Shown here: piece by piece, positions 55,601 to 64,000 of the stretch
How the letters are laid out: each line of letters begins with the position of its first letter
How positions within the stretch are numbered: the first letter of the stretch is position 1
Source of the DNA: Climacium dendroides
Taxonomy: Eukaryota; Streptophyta; Bryopsida; Hypnales; Climaciaceae
Assembly (NCBI GenBank): GCA_950106755.1
Contig: OX467082.1
Span: forward strand, 20,026,001-20,090,000
Length of the DNA: 64,000 nt
Direction of reading: 5' to 3'
Translations under genes and position numbers: made by a program
The notes under the pieces: model-generated
What the model was told of the DNA's origin: nothing
Databases searched by the model: none
The model's input: only the letters and a program-made list of their open reading frames with translations

Positions 55601-58600
55601 GACTTCTCCATCATCGTCTACCAATTTCAGTCACTTACTGCTTTCTCTGCCGTGGTGGACCGGCTGGGTACGTTTTGGATGCGAAATCCGTTTTTCATGA
55701 TGCGGGGATATTTCCTTCTGACTTGCATCGTATTTGATGGTTTGGGTTGCTCAGTTTGGTAATGTTCCTGTCTAATACCCGGTGGTATTACTTTTTCAGG
55801 TGAATTTACTGATATTTTGGATGAGCAGAATGCGCTCTCGCAAGTCACATTCCAAAATGGAGGGACTTCAATTGATCAACCTGAACCCGAAGGGACGGTT
55901 ATCGGTTCGACGTCAACATCTATATCAAAGTCGCGTATTAATTTAGTTGATGTCCAAGAGTCGACAAGCACATCGCATGCTCTTCTCGTACTTGAGAACG
56001 TAACATTGTTTACTCCTCAGTACTCCATGTCACTCTTCACAGAACTTTCTTTGGTCGTAAACAAAGGAGAGAATTTGCTGGTGAGCATCGCGCTCCCTCT
56101 CTCTTCTGTCTTTTCACTTTGAGCAAGCATACTAGCTGCATGTGCTTTGATAGTGTAGTGTCCCACACTAGTGGAATTGTTGTAATACCCTTATATGAAT
56201 CTACAATGAAACAACAGGTCCTGGAACGGTAACATAGTTATTTTAAGTGATTTAGCTCAGCAGACAGTATTTATACTCGCGAGGGCGACTTTTGAAACTA
56301 TTGGTGGGTTTCAGCTTGTAAATTTTGAGCAACATTCTGTTTTACAGATTATGGGCGCAAGTGGGAGTGGTAAGACATCCTTATTAAGGGCCATTGCTGG
56401 GCTTTGGAGATCGGGTTCCGGCACAATCAAGAGATACGTGAAACATCGTGTGGAGGAAGGAGGCGAGGACATGGGAGTGGGCGATGCTAATAAGATGCAG
56501 AATGAAAAAATTGGAAACCCAGGCCAAAATTTGGTCGAAGAGGTAATGCGCTGCAATAATCAATCTTGATGATTGTATTCTTGATCACAGATTTCGAATA
56601 CGGCTTTCTATTAGAGACACGTAGATGTGCTGTCTTCAAGTGTTTGGGTGGTTTTGTATCCTCTTTGGAGAGAATTATCCCTTTCATTATCTGAAGTGAC
56701 TCAGATGATGCAAAGTAAGGGAAAAGCGCCACAATTGAACGGGTGAACCTAGAGTGTTCTGTGCATGCTGTGATTTATTGACCATGCACACACTTCATTC
56801 AGTATTGTGCTAATGCCTCAGTGGAAGCAATGCAGAGCTGGAAACGTACCTGATGCTCTGTGTCCACTGATCCTGTTCAATTTGCTCATCTTTTGAAAAA
56901 CTTTGAGGCTAAAATTGTTCTTACGTGCAATGCGTTCTTACTTTTGTCTGCTCTGTGTGTATTATGCTGCAATTCTTTTTGGAATGAAAGAAGTCACTCC
57001 TATTCAGTTGAAGAGTTCTACTTGTACTGTAGAGGGTGGCATCTTACAGTTCTATGTGGCATTTCAGAGTAAGACCAATGGGGCCATAGTGCAAGATGCT
57101 GATAGCATGGGGAGCGGTGAGGTTTTTTTCTTGCCACAGCGGCCATACATGGTGCTTGGCACTCTTCGCCAGCAGCTACTTTACCCAAGGTGGAGCGAAG
57201 AAGAAGTCCGTGTAGACACTTCCAACGGTAAATCTTTCGCCCTTGACTGACGTAGTCAACTTTCGATCTAATACGCCTTTTGTAAAAATGATCTTATAGA
57301 ATTTGTACAATGGCAGGATCAGTGCCAGGGATGTACTCGCTGATATTACACGTCTTGTACAGGTTCTTTGCCTTTCGTTTCGAAAAGAGACAATGTCAAA
57401 TCGAAAGTAGTACAGGGGCTACCTCCGAACGATGATCAGCTCGTTGAGGTACTAGACCGTGTTCGATTAGGACACTTGATGGATCGCTGCGATGGTTTGG
57501 ATTCGTACGTGGAATGGGCCAGTGTACTATCATTGGGAGAGCAACAACGCCTCGCATTTGCACGCCTTTTACTGTCTCGACCTCAGTTAGCTCTTATGGA
57601 TGAATCTACGAGCGCGTTGGATGAAAACAATGAGGTACAATGCGCTCCTTTTAATTTGTCACTACATTCATTATACAATCTCTTATCCGATAAGTGTTGG
57701 GTATGCAACTCTTTTCACGATTGCAAGGCTACTGAGAAGGGCAAGCCTGAGCCTCAGCGCCCTTACAATGGTGGGCCCAAGAAAAAGTGTTTCTCATCCT
57801 GCTTAAAGAAGCAAGGAAACTGCATCATCTGTCCCAAAATTGTTGGGTTTGGGTAGAGGTTCCTAATTGTGATACCAAAATGAGACACCCCTAAATCTTG
57901 CACAATGAATACATATTGATTTTGAGAATGTGCCATAACATAATTCAGCAATGAATCTGAGGTGTAACTTTAGTCCATACAGAAAAAAAAAGGTAGTTTA
58001 AATTGGTCCATATTTCAACAGGGATTATAAATGGTCCTACCTATTGCTGGTCTTCTCTTTGGTTTCTTCTCAGTTGTATTAACTTTTCACTACCTGCTTC
58101 TTCTTCATTCTTGACGTAATTTTTGAACTTTCAGCTCTTAACAAGGACAAAATATTCCGCCCTTTGCATTGTACTCTGGGGAATTTCCAACCCTGCTGAA
58201 TAATGTTTTGTCATCACCTCAACATTAGACTGTCAATTTTACATACTATACGTATAAAACTTTGAACCCTTATTACTGTTGCATATGGTACCCAATTAAT
58301 GCATTCTCTGGTGCATTAGAATCCTCATTGATTTTATAACAAGAATATTTAAATAATCTGCAAATTACTACAATAGTAATTATGGTTAGCGCTTTATACT
58401 GTGGTTTTAGATGTGGTTACCTTACATTTTTACTCTCAACATGTAGTGTATTACCCTCGTGAACCTATACTATGTGAGATTCTGCCTGGCAAAGCTAATG
58501 CAAAATACACAGTCGTGGTTTCCAAGGTTCTTTACGAGAGTTTGGTGACTTCAGTGTCGGACAGAGTTTTCTTCTCACTGAATGAAGTTGTGTGTAATGT

Positions 58601-58795
58601 AACAATTTGCAGGTAAGTCTGTACACAGCAATCCAGGAAGTGGGTATCACATTCATCAGCGTAGGACATCGCAGCAGTCTTAAACGTTTCCACAAAAATA
58701 TTTTACAATTTGAAGAAGCCAAAGGAAGTGGTACTACTTGGACATTTTCGAGACTTGCAGAAGATGATTCCCCATCCAGGAGAACAGTGTCATAG
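52663..58795 (+). CDS. ABCD2-like: half-size ABC transporter, subfamily D, ABCD2-like (822 aa, 11 exons)
   Basis: Exons 52663-53064, 53757-53943, 54158-54225, 54465-54791, 54966-55130, 55439-55667, 55800-56080, 56348-56542, 57068-57227, 57363-57634 and 58613-58795; GT-AG introns, phases agree, stop TAG. The Ser/Arg-rich first exon resembles a plastid transit peptide. From about residue 135 the sequence follows Arabidopsis ABCD2 (At1g54350, predicted chloroplast): DLPTLLRRFWKVAAPYW, GISVGFNFLGRDFYNALA, NPDQRIVDD, NLVGLNFMQEKKEADFRY. An ABC_membrane_2 region with about five hydrophobic spans precedes the nucleotide-binding domain: Walker A GASGSGKTS (556-564), Q-loop Q642 (PQRPYM), signature LSLGEQQ (727-733), Walker B LALMDE (747-752), H-loop H781 (SVGHR). 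All catalytic motifs are intact. As a half transporter it must dimerise. The substrate is unknown; peroxisomal D-family members carry acyl-CoAs, but this branch differs. The exon 2 acceptor was chosen because a TAG blocks earlier ones. Confidence 0.93.
57635..58612 (+). other. intron 10 of the ABC transporter gene (978 bp)
   Basis: The longest intron of this gene separates the Walker B / D-loop exon from the H-loop exon. It holds a copy of the TTGCATATGGTACCCAATTAATG-type dispersed repeat near 58262-58310. Its acceptor is immediately followed by GTAAGT, so AGGTAAGT at 58611-58618 reads as both an acceptor and a strong donor. Confidence 0.7.
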
Positions 58796-60263
58796 TGTAC
58801 AGTTTTTATCCAACTCTCTATTCTTAGAATATTGGCTAGCCCAAACTTGCTGTATTTTATCTTTCGATCAGGTGCTCATGTTGTGCACTTTGAAAGTATA
58901 GGCACCCTTGTATCAAAATCTGTAATGTAAGAGAAGACCCTTTCAAGGAAGTACACCTAATTGCAATGTTTACCCCAAAGTGAATCATCTAGAGTCTTGC
59001 CTGGAGTGTGCACAACCACAACCTGCACAATTTGGGGCTTAGAGAGGCTCAAATTTGCAATTATGAGCCCCCAACCATGATTACTCATCCAAGTTGCAAG
59101 CCCTATGATGTGATCTTCCCACCCAAGTTTGGCAAGAAGGAGATTCGGTAAAGACACAAGATTCTAGAGTGTTTTGGTGAGACATGCTCACCCCTTTATC
59201 CTACCAGCCCGAGGCTTACATTTGAAGGGACTGTGCCTACTTTCATATTGCCTTTAAGTGTGGCTTTGCAAGGGGAGGAGATGCACAAACAGTTGATGAC
59301 AAGCTGCTTGACAAGGAGCATTGGCGGTGCTCTTATAACTACCGTGCTATGCCTATTTGGTAGTTATAAGAGCATCCACCGTGTTGGGTAGCCCTGCCTC
59401 CTTGGGTGACCAAATTGGCACACAAGAATCACTCAAGCTACACCGGACACTGCCTCTGCAAAATATTATTATAGCGCAACAAGGAAGCGTTCTTTGGTTC
59501 AAGTGAAGGCTAGTAGCTGCTGAGGGTTCATATCTGATGAACTTGCATGCTTGAGATCCCTATGCACCAGGACTTATGAACCTACAACACCAAATAGGCA
59601 GGGCCAAGTTCACAGTATAATATTCATGAACGATTCATCACAGTCAAAGCTTGTATTGACTATTCAACGCTCTTCCCAAGCCAATGGCGAAAAGGATGCG
59701 TGCATGGAAGTACATGTTCGCCCCAGCTGGGCTAAAAGTCCGATTTGGACGGTCGGTATTTTCACAACACTCCGATTTGTCACGTATTCTCACAAGACAA
59801 CTCACAGTAATTTTCAGTCAGTATCACACCTACGGTAGAGTATTTTCACAAAACTGTACATCAACCACTAGCAAAGTGCTCGTGCGTTGAACTCAGCCTG
59901 CTTCAACGCAGACTCGTCATACTTTGGCAGCCTCACGAGGCCCATCTATATCAATTCAAAAAGCAGGATTGGACAGCTGCAAGCAACATGCCAGCATGCA
60001 GAAAAACTATATCCCACAAGGGATGTTTAGAGACTCGGATCCCCAAAAAAACTAGTCGCTCCCGGGGACGCTCTTATGTTGGTCAAAAATCAGGGAAAAC
60101 GAGCTACTGGTTCGTCGAGTACATCCTCGAGGGATTTTTTTCTGAGAAAGTTTCGCAGCCAAGTTCTTCAGATGTGGCTCTTGATGGGCGTCCCAATTGT
60201 CGGCTTTTGGGCCCCTCCAGGGTTTGAAGTGCTGAGAAAAGTGGAGGATCAGAAGGATCGCCG
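58796..60263. other. convergent intergenic region between ABC transporter and DUF1442 genes
   Basis: This contains the 3' ends of both genes. No other gene was recognised; open frames at 59551-59838 and 59988-60227 have no family features. Confidence 0.45.
59326..59376. repeat. hairpin of MITE-end type
   Basis: GGTGCTCTTATAACTACC (59326-59343) pairs with GGTAGTTATAAGAGCATCC (59359-59377), with a 15-base loop. GAGCATCC next to TAA/TTA resembles the ends of Tourist-type MITEs, here facing outward. Confidence 0.65.
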
Positions 60264-61107
60264 CTAGCACTGCAGACAGTCGTTTGAATACATTTTCTCT
60301 AGATCCATGGCCCAGCTGACTCGTTTGGTAAGCCTTCTCCCTTGTTGACTCCTACCGTTGTCCTCTTCCAGTCTAGAGATCTCTATACCCTTGCCAATAG
60401 GCAGAGTTATAGACCGCGCTCCTGGCCTGTTCTTGATGATTTTCCCATACGCAGCTGTTGCTTTCCTATCGAACAGGTTGTCGGCAACCACGACAGCCCT
60501 TGTAGAGTTGAATCGTAACACTTCAAAGAGCTCCACATTATGCTCCTTCATACAATCGATCAAAGCGAAATCCACATCTACATACTGAGGAAGAATGTCT
60601 TCTGCGTCTCCGATCATAAACTCGACGACTCTGGACAATCCCAGATCCTTCATCGCCACCATAGCATCGAGAAGAGCTTGAGAATTGGATAAGATGCAAA
60701 TTAAGCGGCCGCCTGTTTGCCGTGCTGCAACAGCAAGTGCAATAGTGGACGGGCCAGCAAATGAACTGACTTCAACAATGAGTTTCGCCTCAATCCCGGC
60801 GGCCAAGGCGGCTATGAACTCTGTGCTGTGTGGTTCTGTGCCTGCTATGGTGTACTTCCTTTGCTTTGCTATCTTACTCTGCAAGATGAAAAGGAAAGGT
60901 TAGAAACAGTGAGAGTGAACGACGCAAACAGATACACTATGCTCACGAACACGTCACAAACTTAAAAAGACTCTCCAAGAAAATGACACATGCAATAATG
61001 TCACATAATGAGTTGACGTAATTCATCTCACAGATGATGCCACTTACCAATTTGAGCGCATCCCTGTAGGCATTTGCAGCGCTCTCCGGTGACCAACTCA
61101 TGCTCAT
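60264..61107 (-). CDS. DUF1442 family protein, 224 aa, 2 exons
   Basis: Exon 1 is 61107-61048 (20 codons, MSMSWSPESAANAYRDALKL), exon 2 is 60878-60264, joined by a 169-bp GT-AG intron in phase 0; stop TAG. Plant DUF1442 proteins begin MxxxWSPExAxxAYxDxx, as here, and have a Rossmann-like fold related to SAM-dependent methyltransferases; their biochemical role is not established. Recognisable blocks are STEFIAALAAG, KLIVEVSSFAGPSTIALAVA (a glycine-poor nucleotide-loop-like region), TGGRLICI, VEFMIGDAEDILPQYVDVDF and VVVADNLF. Length is normal for the family. No signal or transit peptide is evident, so it is probably cytosolic or nuclear. It converges with the ABC transporter gene. A second ATG two codons downstream could also serve as the start. 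Confidence 0.9.
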
Positions 61108-63080
61108 TGACGAGGACGTCGGAAGCGAAAACTGTTTCTACAGCGGCTGAGTTGTGTCCGCACTACCGACTGACCTTAGCGAGAAACAACGATGTGTACA
61201 GCAACAAGGAGTAGCAGCAAGTAGAAGCCACCAAGAAGAAAAATCTCGAACAAACAGTACAGAAACTAGAGAAACAGATTCACGAGCTCTACCACAATTT
61301 CGTGAAAAACACCCGAGAAGGCTCTACCCTTTAAAGACTGTTTGCTCGTTTCATTGACGGTGCGCAAGAGGTGAAAGACAGCGAATCCGACAAGGTCACA
61401 CTTCTGTGCGAAAGGAAAGAGGCAATAGCATTTTCGAAAAAAATCTTCCTCTCTGACTCAGAAAAGCCTACTCAACCTTAGCGTTGGCACGTCGCGAACG
61501 CGGTGGCTACAGAGGGGAAAAATGCAAAACTCAATGACTCATCTTCCACGACGAGTCTCTTTCCAGATGTAATCACGTGCTCCGCAACAGAACGGAAAGC
61601 ACTTTCTGCTTCGGAATAACGACGATGAGCTCTAGGTACCTCACACTCAACCACACGCACTCCTCGCGTCCTCAGGACGGTGAATGCAAAACAAGTCCAG
61701 TCAGCAAAAGTTCCAAAAGAAAACAAAACCACTTCGCTATCTCATCGCATATGCTTCTTTCGGGATCCAATGCCGTGCTTCGCAAGAGATAGAGAAGCAC
61801 TAAACACCCTCTCTGCTTTCGCTCGATGAACTTAAGTGCTTCTCACTCGTGTCCTCAACACAGTGCGAACGAAACTGAATCTCGAGAGCTAATGGTCCAA
61901 CAAAACATAAAATCGCTTCACGACACATGCACTTCTCCCTCCACAATTCACCACCTCTCTCTATGTCCTCTCGTCACTTTCTTCCCCCACGGGCTCTCTC
62001 CCTACACGAAAAGCGATGCCACAGAAAAGCATGCAAAAACCTCTTAGAACCGAGAGAAATAGCACAAGAAAAAGAGAACAGCAAAAGCGCTGGAAGTAGT
62101 AATGAAGAATTGGCGCTGCTGTTCCCGTTATAAAGCGGATCTTCGTATCGTATCGAATTCCGTAGTACTAATTCAGCAAAGCCACTCAGGGATAAGTGTG
62201 ATCGTCGGAGTTCTCTGACTTTGTCGAAGAGTCAAAAACATGTGAAGGTAAAACCAGGACTTCACCGTGAGTACGGACGTCAAAACGACAGAAAGCCAAG
62301 GAAGGTGAAGGTGATGATGCGTACACCGTGAGATGCAAGCCAGCTTTACTGTAGAGCTTAGTTTCTTTACGACAAAAGTCACAAAAACATTTAAAATTTG
62401 AAAAAACTTTAAGAAAGAAAGATTGTCTGACGCTTCCAGGCTTTTAGCGAGGAGGAGTGACCAGTGACAACGACCAGCCGAGCAGACAAATTGCAAGACA
62501 CTGAGAACTTACGGAAGGCCGGACAACTGAAGCTTGCCTGTGAATTACTGGAGTATTTGAGTTCCGTCCTTTCAGAACCTGCGCCCTCACCAGCCTGCAA
62601 GTTGCACTGTTGAGTGACGAACTTTCGGTACAACGCGGATGGAATCATCGAGACCGTGGACAGTCCTGACTAGACGGCGACTCTTTCTGTGGGAAATCGT
62701 AATTCCTTCATCCTTGCAGGATTCAGTTTTGGAGGAGCTGCCCGGCCAATGTTCGAGCTGGCGTAAATCTGCGAGACGGCCAAATTTAGAGGCTCCCGAC
62801 CACGGAGGGAGGAGGCTTTGCATTGGCAGAAGCTTGCTTACATGTGAGGAATCTGGAGTGGGTACCTTATTACTTGAAAAGTGTGCCAATGCTACAGGGA
62901 CAAACCCAATCATAGTGGAGTTGCTTGTTCTTTTCAACACCCAAATGCAATAAATGTCTGAAAGCAGCGCCACATAATGAGCTCCTAAACTTTTTAGTAT
63001 GTACCTATTCTTGAAGAAATTGTTTTTAAGAACATCTACCCAAAAGCATTTTGACCCTTCATGATTCTTTTGCATGTGGT
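61108..63080. other. GC-richer region upstream of the DUF1442 gene, no gene assigned
   Basis: It includes the promoter of the minus-strand DUF1442 gene. Around 61540-61925 two diverged copies of a segment (GTGCTTCGCAAnAGA, GCACT, TCTGCTT, CGTCCTCA, CAAAACCACTTCG-like ends) lie in tandem. Open frames such as the 162-codon minus-strand frame 62587-63075 have no recognisable domain. GTTATAAAGCGG near 62130 is TATA-like on the plus strand, but no gene follows it. Confidence 0.35.
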
Positions 63081-63383
63081 ATCCAAATGAGTGTGCCTTG
63101 GTGCATCAAAAACTCCTATCTTTTATAAACCAAAAAAAAAATTAATTTTAAAAGTAAAAACTATTCACATTAGAAAAAGTGACGATTTTACGTGTCCCTA
63201 CCTTATCTACTAAATTGTGACTGAAATTTTGTCTTCCATCACCAAAATTTTCATGTAAATGACCACTTCGTTCATTTTTTAATATGATTTTTTAACCCAC
63301 TTAACCACCTTTCACCTAGTCCCAACTACAAAATAATAGCATTGACTACCACTTTTACTCTAGTATCCACCCATTAAGACAAG

Positions 63384-63413
63384 TTGTTTGTTTGTTTGGT
63401 TTGTTTGTTTGTT
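63384..63413 (+). repeat. (TTTG)n microsatellite
   Basis: Runs of TTTG with one insertion mark the outer end of the inverted dispersed repeat at 63390-63640; the other copies have AACAAA-type sequence at the same place. Confidence 0.8.
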
Positions 63414-63640
63414 ACATTGAGATCTCATGGACTATGTAACCCCTCCAATTGCATTCTTGATAATGTTGGAAAGCTCTCAGCGAGGAGGAGTGCACAGGCT
63501 TTGTTTTGTGGTGTTTCAACTCATGGGGTAAAAATTATTGATTTTTGAAAATTTTAAGGATTAAAAAATTAGAAAATTACTTTTAGTTTTAGTTTGATTA
63601 TGGCAATAGTACATGGCAGACTAGAATTCTATGAAATTTG
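63390..63640 (-). repeat. dispersed repeat, copy 3 of 3 (inverted)
   Basis: Read on the minus strand it gives AAACTAAAAGTAATTTTC, ATTTTCAAAAATCAATAAT, AAACAAAGCCTGTGCACTCC, GAGAGCTTTCCAACATTATC and GAGATCTCAATGTAACAAAC, the same order as at 29300-29560. A related TTTTGCATGTGGTATCCAAA copy lies directly upstream at about 63050-63110. The last 360 bases of the window hold nothing else identifiable. Confidence 0.75.
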
Positions 63641-64000
63641 TAGAAAAAAATTGGAGAGAAGACCACTCTACTTTTTATTTAACCTCTAAAGATTCAAGAT
63701 CTAAAATTGACAAGTATTCACAAGACTGCTAAAAATTAGAACTTCCCAAAAATGGACTAAAATTCTAATTTATTTATTTTTTAGAATTTGTAATTGTAGG
63801 ATCTTTTTCTTGGCCCGTAAAAAAATTAGGATCATATCTAAAAAAAATTGGGTTTGAGGGAAATATATGTGTGAGAATACAACTTGCAAAGTGGAACAAA
63901 ATATTTTTTCAAGATTGTTAGGACTTTTGACAATGTGGCTTTGTCAAGTTTTTGAGCCCCATGACTCAAATTTCCTTTGTAAGAAAGATTAAGGGACTTT

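Noticed and set aside
62587..63075. 162-codon minus-strand frame
   Set aside because: No family recognised, and its start lies in an AT-rich dispersed repeat, so chance is more likely.

Overview
The window looks like nuclear DNA of a land plant. The evidence is multi-exon genes with GT-AG introns of roughly 100-1000 bp, predicted chloroplast transit peptides, a plant-type secreted subtilase, a chloroplast PPR protein, a DUF1442 protein, CACTA- and Tourist-like MITEs, and very AT-rich intergenic DNA. Compact introns with wide gene spacing and the style of the subtilase suggest a non-seed plant such as a moss. That placement is inference only.

Five genes can be reconstructed with every splice phase agreeing: (1) a minus-strand 12-exon secreted subtilisin-like protease of 771 aa (20878-27448); (2) a plus-strand 6-exon chloroplast PPR protein of 904 aa that matches both ends of Arabidopsis EMB1270 but lacks most of its central PPR array (40427-44776); (3) a minus-strand single-exon secreted Pro/Ala/Gln repeat protein of 727 aa (45795-47978); (4) a plus-strand 11-exon half-size ABC transporter of the ABCD2 type, 822 aa (52663-58795); (5) a minus-strand 2-exon DUF1442 protein of 224 aa (60264-61107). 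Genes 2/3 and 4/5 are convergent pairs. Nothing indicates that the five act in one pathway; two (PPR, ABCD2-like) are predicted plastid proteins and two (subtilase, repeat protein) are predicted secreted proteins.

The rest is repeat-rich. 0-5.6 kb holds a decayed hAT-type transposase gene, a CACTA MITE and a probable copia gag remnant. 9.75-10.98 kb is a strongly diverged minisatellite of about 11 units. 11-20 kb carries several MITEs and fragments of a dispersed family with a TATA-like block. 27.5-29.3 kb is a more GC-rich stretch upstream of the subtilase with a tandem duplication. 29.3-40 kb is AT-rich DNA with dispersed repeats, a long inverted repeat near 36.3 kb and several tandem arrays. 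48-52.6 kb is AT-rich with one MITE-like element. 61.1-63.1 kb is a more GC-rich stretch upstream of the DUF1442 gene in which no gene was recognised.

The most unusual items are the hollowed-out EMB1270-like gene; a dispersed repeat with a telomere-like AGGGTTTAGGGG core that is tandemly amplified inside one subtilase intron and present as single copies in another subtilase intron and in the PPR gene; and the low-complexity wall-type protein gene whose only cysteine is its last residue. All family assignments come from reading translations by eye; no database search was run.
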